Origin: Vicinamibacterales bacterium
Lineage (GTDB): Bacteria; Acidobacteriota; Vicinamibacteria; Vicinamibacterales; UBA2999
DNA length: 64,000 nucleotides
Assembly: GCA_041659285.1 (NCBI GenBank)
Contig: JBAZYO010000004.1
Location: 124,001-188,000 of the forward strand
Direction: 5' to 3'
A program made the translations under genes and the position numbers. Positions 8,662 through 16,080 of the stretch are shown here, piece by piece (within the stretch, counting starts at the first letter, position 1; the number at the start of each line of letters is the position of its first letter). The notes under the pieces are model-generated. The model was not told where the DNA came from. It was given only the letters and a program-made list of their open reading frames with translations, and ran no database searches.

Positions 8662-10056
8662 GTGACATTCCTGCTTGCGAGTTCTGGCGTGGGCCTGCTG
8701 TTGGCCACCGCGTACGCCGCATCCCCGCTCTCCGCCTGGATGCTGCTGGCCGCGCCGCTCCTCATCGTCGTGCTCAGCCGCGGACTGCCGGCCGCGGAGC
8801 GACGGGCGTTGATCCTGATCCTCGCGGTGGCCTTCAGCGCGAGAGCGGCGTTTGTCGCCGCCATGTTCCTCGCTGACATACCCCACCTCAATGACCTGAG
8901 CATCGGCGGACTGGCGGGCGACGAGGCCTACTATTTGTCGAGAGCGATCCGCGGCCGCGACATCCTGCTCGGTTTCTCGCACGGCAACTACGACTACTTC
9001 GTGGCCACTGACGAGTACGGCCGCACCAGTTACCTCAGCCTCCTCACCTGGCTGCAGGTGGTGTTCGGGCCGACGCCTTACAGTATGAGACTGCTCAACG
9101 CCGCCCTGTTCGTGGCCGGGGCCGGGATGCTCTACCGTGTGGTCCGCGGCGCCTTTGGATCGGGCGCGGCCCTGCTCGGCCTAGTGGCCTTGCTGTTCTT
9201 GCCGTCCCTGTTCGTCTCGTCGGTCTCGCTGCTCAAGGAGCCGCTCTATTTCCTGGTCTCCAGTACCCTGCTCTGCAGCGTCATCCAGATGATCCGACGC
9301 CCGAATCTGCGAGAGCGCATCGGCCTGATCGTGCTCGCCGGGGCCGCCCTCTGGTTGCTGGACGACCTGCGGCGGGGCGCGCTGGTGCTCGCCGGCGCCG
9401 GGCTGGCCGCCGGCGTCCTGGTGCGCATCACGTTCATAGCCCGATGGCGGTTGGCGACAATGGCGGTGATCGCCGGACTCGCCCTCGCCGTCGTGCTGGC
9501 GCAACCCGCGCTGCGGGCACGCGGCGTCGATGCGATCGAGTCCACCGCACGCACGCACGCCGGCCACGTCTTCACCGTGGGACACGCGTATAAGCTCATG
9601 GACGAGGGCTTCTACATCACCCCGCAGAGCCCGTCGGATTGGGACCTGGCACTGACCGAACCACAGGCCGCCCGCTTCGTGGTCAGGGCGATGGCGTCAT
9701 TCCTGCTGACACCGCTGCCATGGGAGGTGCGGACGATCAGCGAGCTGGCGTTCCTGCCTGAGCACATGGCGTGGTACGCCCTGCTGGCGTTGTTGCCGCT
9801 CGGCATCGTGACCGGCTGGCGGCGGGACCCGCTCACCACCAGCATGCTGATCGGTTACGCGCTGCCGACGGCGGCGGTGGTGGCCTTGACGAACGGCAAC
9901 GTCGGCACGCTCCTGCGTCTGCGGGGATTGGTGACGCCATTCCTGCTGTGGATCGGCGTGCTGGGTATGATTGCGATCCTGGAGGCACTCACGACACCGG
10001 CCGGCCCCGTGCCGGATGGCGATGTGCGAGCGTCACAGAAAGGGGCGGTAGCGTGA
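8650..10056 (+). CDS. GT-C type membrane glycosyltransferase (GT39-like)
   Basis: A 468-aa polytopic protein with a hydrophobic N-terminus and about 10-11 further helices. The first large loop has GLAGDEAYYLSRAI, the Asp-Glu pair typical of GT39/PMT-like enzymes that use polyprenyl-phosphate sugars. SVSLLKEPLYFLVSSTLL follows in the middle. Start is ATG 8650 or GTG 8662 in the same frame; the promoter-like TATGAT immediately upstream favours 8662. It is translationally coupled to the next gene by a GTGA overlap at 10053-10056 and heads a three-gene operon with a DUF4330-like protein and a small membrane protein. The acceptor is unknown. Confidence 0.7.
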   Translation: MRAHVTFLLASSGVGLLLATAYAASPLSAWMLLAAPLLIVVLSRGLPAAERRALILILAVAFSARAAFVAAMFLADIPHLNDLSIGGLAGDEAYYLSRAIRGRDILLGFSHGNYDYFVATDEYGRTSYLSLLTWLQVVFGPTPYSMRLLNAALFVAGAGMLYRVVRGAFGSGAALLGLVALLFLPSLFVSSVSLLKEPLYFLVSSTLLCSVIQMIRRPNLRERIGLIVLAGAALWLLDDLRRGALVLAGAGLAAGVLVRITFIARWRLATMAVIAGLALAVVLAQPALRARGVDAIESTARTHAGHVFTVGHAYKLMDEGFYITPQSPSDWDLALTEPQAARFVVRAMASFLLTPLPWEVRTISELAFLPEHMAWYALLALLPLGIVTGWRRDPLTTSMLIGYALPTAAVVALTNGNVGTLLRLRGLVTPFLLWIGVLGMIAILEALTTPAGPVPDGDVRASQKGAVA

Positions 10057-11111
10057 GCGTGATCGACAACCGCGGCCGGCTGTTCGGCCGGTTCAACATC
10101 GTTGACGCGGCGGCGCTTGCCGTTCTCGCGTTCCTGCTTCCGCTGGGCTACGGCACGTACCTGTTGTTCCGGCCGGCGACGCCCCGCATCGACAGCGTCG
10201 AACCGGCGGAGATTTCGCGGCAGGAACGGCGGCTGGGCGTCGGCGGCGTGATCACGGCAAAGTTCAAGGTCAAGGGAACCGGCTTCAATCCGATGTTGCG
10301 CGCCTGGATCGATGGCACACAGGCACTCGCGTTCTCCTTCGAGAACCCAAACTCGGCGGACGTGCTCGTCGGCTCGGTGTCGCCGGGCGCACACGACTTG
10401 ATCCTGTTCGACGGAGTGCAGGAAGTGGCGCGCGCCCGAGGCGCGATCGCGGTCCAGATCGGCGAGGCGACCTTCATTCGGGCCTCGGGTTTCCTGACCA
10501 ACCTGGATGCCGACCTGGTCAAAGCACTAACGGTCGGCGCCGCCTTTCCGCAGCCCGTGCCCGCCTTCGAAATCCTGGGGCTCGGTCCCCTGCAACCCGG
10601 GCGTGACCGCGTGCACCTGGCGGGCAGCTACGTGGACCGGCCGGTGCCCGGCCAGCAGGAGCGGGCGGCGCTGCTCACCCTCCGTTGCGACCCCTCGCGC
10701 GAGGACAACCCGTGCGCGCTCGGGAACCGGCCGGAGGGCCTCCGCACTCCGATGGTGCTCTCGCTGCCCGGACCAGTCCGGTACTTCAATTTCGCCGTCT
10801 ACGAGCTGCTCCCCACCACCCCCGCGCGGAGAGCGCGAGTCGCAGTGCGCCTGGTTGCGGAGTCGCCTGCGGGACTGGTCCGCGCGGGCGACAAGGACGC
10901 GTTCCTCGACACGCGCGCCGCCACCGTGGTGGAACCCGGGGCCACGATCGTCCTGGACATGGGCGTGGATGATTCGCGCGAAGGCTGGCTCTATCGAGGT
11001 CAGTTGATCAAGCCGGGAGCGCCGTTCGCCCTCACCACCGACCGCTATCGTGTGTCCGGATACGTGCAGAGCGTCACGCTCACCGAGGGCGCCCGGACGG
11101 AGACGCCGTGA
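10053..11111 (+). CDS. DUF4330-like single-span membrane protein
   Basis: A 352-aa protein. The N-terminus NRGRLFGRFNIVDAAALAV (from about residue 6) matches the GRLFGxxNIxD signature I associate with DUF4330, followed by one membrane helix to about residue 40. The rest is probably extracytoplasmic and beta-rich; a segment starting IDSVEPAEI and including KVKGTGFNP resembles an IPT/TIG-type Ig fold, and about 150 further residues are unassigned. It starts at GTG 10053 inside the stop of the GT39-like gene, and its own stop overlaps the start of the next gene. The tight coupling suggests it partners that transferase, perhaps as a periplasmic scaffold. No enzyme motif is visible. Confidence 0.65.
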   Translation: MSVIDNRGRLFGRFNIVDAAALAVLAFLLPLGYGTYLLFRPATPRIDSVEPAEISRQERRLGVGGVITAKFKVKGTGFNPMLRAWIDGTQALAFSFENPNSADVLVGSVSPGAHDLILFDGVQEVARARGAIAVQIGEATFIRASGFLTNLDADLVKALTVGAAFPQPVPAFEILGLGPLQPGRDRVHLAGSYVDRPVPGQQERAALLTLRCDPSREDNPCALGNRPEGLRTPMVLSLPGPVRYFNFAVYELLPTTPARRARVAVRLVAESPAGLVRAGDKDAFLDTRAATVVEPGATIVLDMGVDDSREGWLYRGQLIKPGAPFALTTDRYRVSGYVQSVTLTEGARTETP

Positions 11112-11497
11112 ACGACAGGCTGCTCGCAATTGCCGGAGAGAGTCTGCTGTGGCGGGCCATCGCGGCGTCGTTACAGGCCGTGAGCGCCGCGTGGGCCGCG
11201 TCCCGCCCCGGCCAGGCGGTAGCGCGTGGGACCACCGCATGGGAAACACGAACACCAGCCGAACGGCTTCGCTTTGGCGGCGCGGCGGTCGCGTGGGCCC
11301 TCCTGTGGCTGCTGGCCGGCCAATGGTGGCTGCCGGCCTATGTTGGCAGCGGGTTGCCGAAGATATGGTTCGCGGCCGCCGCGGTATTCGCGGCGCTGTT
11401 GTCGCTGGCCGCCGATCCGATCGCGTCCGGGTGGGGAGATTCGCGGCTCGCGAGAATGGCGCGATCGATTCGCCAGGCGACCGGCGGGCCGCGCTAA
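11108..11497 (+). CDS. Small membrane protein, third gene of the GT39/DUF4330-like operon
   Basis: A 129-aa protein of unknown function. Two hydrophobic helices lie at about residues 56-72 and 82-103, followed by a basic C-terminal tail. The N-terminal 50 residues are amphipathic and rich in Ala and Arg. The GTG start at 11108 overlaps the preceding stop (GTGA), which supports the gene being real despite lacking a recognised domain. It ends 23 nt before the convergent gene at 11521. Confidence 0.55.
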   Translation: MNDRLLAIAGESLLWRAIAASLQAVSAAWAASRPGQAVARGTTAWETRTPAERLRFGGAAVAWALLWLLAGQWWLPAYVGSGLPKIWFAAAAVFAALLSLAADPIASGWGDSRLARMARSIRQATGGPR

Positions 11498-11520
11498 TCC
11501 CGCAGTTCAGGATTCCGGGA

Positions 11521-12783
11521 TTAGATCAGCCCGCTGTAATTGATCGCGGCGTCCTGCACCCAGATCAGCCACCACGCGATCCATTTGGCGAGCGGCACGC
11601 CGGTGCGTGGCCGCGCCAGCCACGCATCATCGAGGTGATTCCGGTCCAGCAACAACACCCGGGAGGGATCCAGCTCAATCGCCTGGGCCGGCGCCGCGCT
11701 GTCGAACGCGAATGTCTTGGACGCCGCGCGGCCGTCCCAACGCACGGACACCGACTGGCCGTCAGCAAAGGTCACGCGCAGTTCCAGGGCGTCGCCCGAT
11801 CCGTACGCGCCGGTTGGCGGGGTGTCGGTGCCGCTGAATGCGGCGGTGCCGCGGTTGATCACCTCCACTTCGGTGCGCCGGCACGGGCCCGCGTCACACG
11901 CGCGAGTGGACACCGCGCCCAACGCGTAGATGAAATGGCGCGTGGGATCCAGGGCAGGCGCCAGGAACCACGACAGCGGATAGCCGGTCGCGGCCGACAG
12001 GATCCGCCCGGCCTCGGCCGTCGTCATGGCGCCAGACACGGCACGCGTGCCAAGCGTGGCGAGCGCGCCTTCGAGCGCCGGCCACCCGACCAATCGTTCC
12101 AGGGTGCCGAACGCGAGCGCGGCGCGCACCGTCATCGGATCGGCATCGGCGGGAATCCGCCGGGGCCGGCCGGGCCATCGACCGGCACTCGTGCCATCGA
12201 GGAATTCCGCGCGACCGAGTCCCGCCGTCCAGCGTCCAAGCGCGAGCGAGGGAATCGACCACGCAATGGCGCCGCCGAAATAGCGGACCGCATCGGCACT
12301 GTGGGCCGGTCGCTGAAAGGTCAGCTCGTATAGCTCGGGCACAACGCGGCTCTGGAGGTACCACGCCAAGCCGTCCGCCATCGGCTGTGACTGCCGGCCT
12401 GCCGCCCAACCCGGCCACCACCGGCGCGCGATTTCGAACGCGACCAGCGATTCGACTTCCATGGCTGGCGGCGGCGCGATCCACGGGAGGCTGACCGTGA
12501 TCCTCGGTTTCTCGCCGTCCGGCCCGGCACCGGTGGAACCATCGTCAATGTGGAAGGTCGCGCCGGTACGCGGGCCCAGCCATTCGGAATAGCGGGTAAC
12601 GGACTGGCGGGCCGCCGCCTCGATGCGCGGCCGATAGTGCTCGTGTTCGGGTGCCAGCGTCACGGACACGGTCGGCACCTCCGGCGGTGCCTGCGCGTGG
12701 ATCGGAGACAGCGCCGGGCCGGCGCCGATGAAGAGTACGGCGGCAACGACGCCATGACGAACGGCACGGAGCCCCCGGAACAT
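11521..12783 (-). CDS. Exported M1-peptidase-like protein with degenerate zinc site (paralogue A)
   Basis: A 420-aa protein with a signal peptide (hydrophobic to about residue 28, cut after HAQA). The middle aligns by eye to gluzincin M1 peptidases, but the HExxH helix reads FEIAR (Phe116, Glu117, Arg120) before RWW, and the third ligand segment reads ADGLAWY with Asp137 in place of Glu. Both histidines are lost, so zinc catalysis is unlikely. The C-terminal half has LDPSRVLLLDRN and ends in a WxxWVQD segment shared with the paralogue at 26128-27462. ATG 12783 lies exactly six bases from TATACT, suggesting a leaderless message. A structural, sugar-binding or chaperone role for a glycan system is possible, but the function is unknown. 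Confidence 0.65.
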   Translation of the reverse strand: MFRGLRAVRHGVVAAVLFIGAGPALSPIHAQAPPEVPTVSVTLAPEHEHYRPRIEAAARQSVTRYSEWLGPRTGATFHIDDGSTGAGPDGEKPRITVSLPWIAPPPAMEVESLVAFEIARRWWPGWAAGRQSQPMADGLAWYLQSRVVPELYELTFQRPAHSADAVRYFGGAIAWSIPSLALGRWTAGLGRAEFLDGTSAGRWPGRPRRIPADADPMTVRAALAFGTLERLVGWPALEGALATLGTRAVSGAMTTAEAGRILSAATGYPLSWFLAPALDPTRHFIYALGAVSTRACDAGPCRRTEVEVINRGTAAFSGTDTPPTGAYGSGDALELRVTFADGQSVSVRWDGRAASKTFAFDSAAPAQAIELDPSRVLLLDRNHLDDAWLARPRTGVPLAKWIAWWLIWVQDAAINYSGLI

Positions 12784-12808
12784 TGGGGTAGTATACCTAC
12801 CGGTGTCA
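12784..12808 (-). promoter_or_regulatory. Leaderless-type promoter with GTATAC core
   Basis: On the minus strand TATACT (12795-12790) is followed by ACCCCA and the ATG at 12783. With the start codon, 23 of 26 bases (ACACCGG to CAATG) match the element in front of the gene starting at 19393. The GTATAC core is palindromic, so it could also drive the plus-strand methyltransferase at 12862. No convincing -35 is seen. Confidence 0.55.
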
Positions 12809-12861
12809 CTCTCGCCGATGCGCATCGCGAACTGCGCAAGCGACCTCCCATCCAACTGACG

Positions 12862-13809
12862 ATGCACACCTCTCTCCTGCAACATTTGCGATGCCCCGAT
12901 TGCGCCAGCGCGCTCAGCGCGGCGGGCAGCGGCCAGTTGTTGTGCACAGGCTGCGCCCGCCGGTATCCGATTCGCGACGGCGCGCCGAGGTTCACCGACG
13001 ATTCGTCGGAGACGGCGCAGTACTTCGGCTACATCTGGGGCCTGCAAGCAGGCACGATCAAGCCCCCGGACCGTGTGTATCCCTATCACCTGCAGGTGAT
13101 GTACGACACGGTCGGCGGACCGCGCCTCGAGGGGCTCATCCTCGATGGCGGCTGCGGCGACGGCGAAGACCTCGCAATGGTCGCGCTCGATCCGAAGTGT
13201 GAGGTGGTGGGCGTTGAGTTGAGCAGCGGCGGAGTGGCGACGACCCTGGCCCGCACGCGTGGGATGGCGCGCGCCAGCGTGGTCCAGGCCGACCTGCTGC
13301 GCCTGCCGCTCGCCTCCGGCACATTCGACGGCGCCTACTCCTACGGCGTGGTCCACCACACCCCCGATCCGGCCGGCGCCGTGCGCGAGATCGCCCGCAC
13401 GTTGAAGCCCGGCGCGCCGTTGTTGTTGTATGTGTACGAAGATTTCGCCGATCGCGCCTGGCATTGGCGGCTCGCCCTCGCGCTTGCCAACAGCGGCCGG
13501 GCCATCACCACGCGCATGCGCCCGTCGCACCTGATGCGCCTGTGCCGGATGCTGTCGCCAGTGGTCTACGTGCTCTGCACGCTGCCGGCGAGGCACTTCT
13601 CGTGGGCTGCCCGGTTCCCCTACCGCCATGGCCCGCATGCGTTTGGCATGGTGGGCGACTTGTACGATCGACTGTCGGCGCCGATCGAAGAGCGTTACTC
13701 CCGCGACGGCGCCGCGCAACTCGCCGCCGGTGCAGGCCTCACCGTGGTCCGTGTCGGGCAGCAACGCGGTTGGGTCGTGCGGGCTGTCAAACCAACGGCT
13801 GTAAGCTAG
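12862..13809 (+). CDS. Class I SAM methyltransferase with N-terminal zinc-ribbon (Trm112-like) segment
   Basis: A 315-aa protein. Two CxxC pairs, CPDC (about residues 11-14) and CTGC (about 29-32), followed by YPIRDGAPRF form the Trm112-like ribbon often fused to glycan or ubiquinone-type methyltransferases. Motif I is ILDGGCGDGEDLAM, and the GVVHHTPDP segment is typical of methyltransferase fold 11. A later hydrophobic stretch around 215-240 may touch the membrane. The ATG at 12862 is the first good start in frame. It is followed by SGNH genes after 7 nt, implying an operon that modifies the same glycan. The acceptor is unknown. Confidence 0.82.
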   Translation: MHTSLLQHLRCPDCASALSAAGSGQLLCTGCARRYPIRDGAPRFTDDSSETAQYFGYIWGLQAGTIKPPDRVYPYHLQVMYDTVGGPRLEGLILDGGCGDGEDLAMVALDPKCEVVGVELSSGGVATTLARTRGMARASVVQADLLRLPLASGTFDGAYSYGVVHHTPDPAGAVREIARTLKPGAPLLLYVYEDFADRAWHWRLALALANSGRAITTRMRPSHLMRLCRMLSPVVYVLCTLPARHFSWAARFPYRHGPHAFGMVGDLYDRLSAPIEERYSRDGAAQLAAGAGLTVVRVGQQRGWVVRAVKPTAVS

Positions 13810-13816
13810 GACCCGC

Positions 13817-14926
13817 GTGCCTCTCCGATTCAAACTGGCGGCGCTCGCACTCGGCCTGGTGGCAGCCCTGGCCGGCGCCGAGCTGTTACTCCGGGCCACC
13901 GGAATGGGCTTTGGCAATTCGCCCATGGAGCCCGACCCGTTCCTGCACCACGTCCATCCCAGGAACTACCGGTTCGTGCAACAGCATCCGTCCGGCGAGT
14001 TGGGTGGATTCGAGATCGAGTACAACGCCGACGGCCGCGTCTTCGCCGGCAGCGGCCGGACGACACCCCAGGCCGCGGGCACGGCCCTGCCCTGCCGGGT
14101 GGCGGTGATGGGCGACTCCTTCACCGAGGGCGGCCAGGTGCCCTTCGACCAGACGTTCGCCGGGTTGCTCGAGAAGGCGGCGGGGCCGAAGTGCGAGGTG
14201 CGTAACTACGGAGTGCGGTCGTACAGCCCGGCCATCTACCTGGTGCAATGGACCCGGGACGTCCAGCCGTGGAAGCCCGACGTCGTGTTCCTCCTACTGT
14301 TCGGCAACGACGTCCGGGAGGACTTCAACTACATGCAGGTCTCGGTTCGCGACGACCGCGGCTTTCCGACCGCCATCCAGGGTCCCCAGGATGGCTGGGT
14401 GCTGGCACAACTGCGACGGTCGTACGTGGCCCGGTTCGTCCGCATGGTCACCCTGCGCGCGCAATGGATGTGGGACAACCACGGCCAGGAGCAGTGGACG
14501 ATTGGCGGCGTGGTCGAAGAGAACCCGGACTGGGGCGGCGAGACGCCGGGCCTGGTCCAGGAGATCGATCGCCGCGTCCGCGCGGCTGGTTCCCGCCTGG
14601 TCGTGATGGCCGTGCCGTCACGCTATCGGCTGATGGGCGACGGCAAGATCAACGTGACCGGAGACTTTCACCAGACCGTTCGCGACTTCACGGCCCAACA
14701 CGGCATCGAGTTCCTCGACCTGTTCGTGCCGTTCGAGCGCGCGTCGAAGGCCGGGATTCCCCTCTTCTTCCTGAAAGACATTCATTTCGCGGCTGATGGC
14801 CACCTGCTGACCGCGGCGGTCATCGCGCGAGGCTATTCGAAATACTTCCCAGCGGTGTCATCCCTCACCGGGGCGCCGGTATCGGCCGCATTCGACGGCG
14901 TGGCCGGTCAGTTGGCCCCGCCGTGA
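13817..14926 (+). CDS. SGNH/GDSL-type hydrolase, membrane-anchored
   Basis: A 369-aa protein with an N-terminal helix (residues 5-27), then an SGNH fold facing the periplasm. Block I is GDSFTEGG with the nucleophile near residue 100, LLFGNDVRED holds the block III Asn, and KDIHFAADGH gives the DxxH catalytic pair near residue 325. Relatives act on O-acetyl groups of polysaccharides as esterases or, like AlgJ/AlgX, acetyltransferases. It starts with GTG 7 nt after the methyltransferase gene and its stop overlaps the next SGNH gene (GTGA). Confidence 0.8.
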   Translation: MPLRFKLAALALGLVAALAGAELLLRATGMGFGNSPMEPDPFLHHVHPRNYRFVQQHPSGELGGFEIEYNADGRVFAGSGRTTPQAAGTALPCRVAVMGDSFTEGGQVPFDQTFAGLLEKAAGPKCEVRNYGVRSYSPAIYLVQWTRDVQPWKPDVVFLLLFGNDVREDFNYMQVSVRDDRGFPTAIQGPQDGWVLAQLRRSYVARFVRMVTLRAQWMWDNHGQEQWTIGGVVEENPDWGGETPGLVQEIDRRVRAAGSRLVVMAVPSRYRLMGDGKINVTGDFHQTVRDFTAQHGIEFLDLFVPFERASKAGIPLFFLKDIHFAADGHLLTAAVIARGYSKYFPAVSSLTGAPVSAAFDGVAGQLAPP

Positions 14927-16080
14927 CGAGCCCCTGGGCCAGGCGCGTTCTTGCGGTCTCGGCCGGTACGGTGGCCGGCCTCGTGATCTTCCTGTCCGCC
15001 GACTACGCGCTCAGTTCATCGGTCCTCCCCGATCCGACGGCTGACGTCGAATGGGTCCGCGCCGCCGAGCGCCCGTACCTGCGAGGCGACCACGGTTGGT
15101 ACGAACTCAAGCGCGGCTTCCGCGGCCGCGACTACTGGGGCCGCGACATCTACGACGTCAGGACCGACGAGCATGGGTTCCGCGCCGACGAGGAGCGTCA
15201 GGACAAGCCCGGGAAGGCCGGGGTCATCTTCCTCGGCGATTCGTTCACCTACGGCCTGAACGGTCCTTGGGCGCAGACCTTCGCCGGCATGTACGACCGG
15301 GCCGTCCCGATGCGCATCGCCAACACCGCGGTGCCATCGTATTCGCCAACGCCTTACCTCTATCGCTATCAGCGGGCCCTGGCGGAGGGCGCCTTGCAGC
15401 AGGGGCACACCGTGGTGGTAGCGCTCGACATCAGTGACGTCCACGACGAAGCCGGCGTATGGACCGATGGCGAGACGCACCCGACGAACCTGCGGGCGGT
15501 GCCGGCCGATGCCGCGCTGGTTGCGGCGCGGCGACAGGAGGCCGCGGCGTCCCCGCGCGGCCGCATGCGCGATCGCCTGCGGTTCAGCAACGCCGTCTAC
15601 CAGTACCTCCGCTATTCCCTCCTCGCCATTCCCAATCCCATGGTTTTTGATCAAATGAAGGCGCGGTTCACCTGGGATCGCTGGGATACGCTCGACGCCA
15701 CGCCGGCGGCGCTCACCGGCTTTCAACCGCTCGGCGTCCGCGCCGGCCTGGACCGCATTGCCACCAAGCTGGATGCCATCGTCGCTCTCGCCCATTCCAA
15801 CCAGGCGACGGCGCTTGTCCTGATCTACCCGTGGCCGGCGCAACTGCGGTACCCGGACACGTTCAGTTGGAGCGCATTCGTGGAGGAGAGCTGCCGGAAG
15901 GCCGGATGTGATGGCGTAATCGATACCATCCCGGCGTTCCGCGACTACGCCCGAGAGAACCCGCGTTGGTACAACAAGCGATTCGTGAAGGGCGACGTGC
16001 ACTTCAATGCTGAAGGCAACCGCATGATCTTCGACGCGCTCATCCGGCGTCTGCCCCCACCGCCGCCGGACGGCCGCTAA
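14923..16080 (+). CDS. SGNH/GDSL-type hydrolase, membrane-anchored (second copy)
   Basis: A 385-aa protein with one N-terminal helix (about residues 8-27) and an SGNH domain: GDSFTYG with Ser107, a DISDV segment, and GDVHFNAEGN near residue 360 for the Asp/His pair. It is related in layout to the gene before it but diverged, so the two are probably an old duplication with different roles. The start is GTG 14923 inside the preceding stop. Its TAA (16078-16080) overlaps the TAG of the convergent acyltransferase gene. A role in O-acyl transfer or removal on the surface glycan is inferred. Confidence 0.78.
   Translation: MTSPWARRVLAVSAGTVAGLVIFLSADYALSSSVLPDPTADVEWVRAAERPYLRGDHGWYELKRGFRGRDYWGRDIYDVRTDEHGFRADEERQDKPGKAGVIFLGDSFTYGLNGPWAQTFAGMYDRAVPMRIANTAVPSYSPTPYLYRYQRALAEGALQQGHTVVVALDISDVHDEAGVWTDGETHPTNLRAVPADAALVAARRQEAAASPRGRMRDRLRFSNAVYQYLRYSLLAIPNPMVFDQMKARFTWDRWDTLDATPAALTGFQPLGVRAGLDRIATKLDAIVALAHSNQATALVLIYPWPAQLRYPDTFSWSAFVEESCRKAGCDGVIDTIPAFRDYARENPRWYNKRFVKGDVHFNAEGNRMIFDALIRRLPPPPPDGR

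Noticed and set aside
11050..12333. 427-codon plus-strand frame
   Set aside because: Runs through the small membrane protein gene and antisense of the M1-like gene; no domain.
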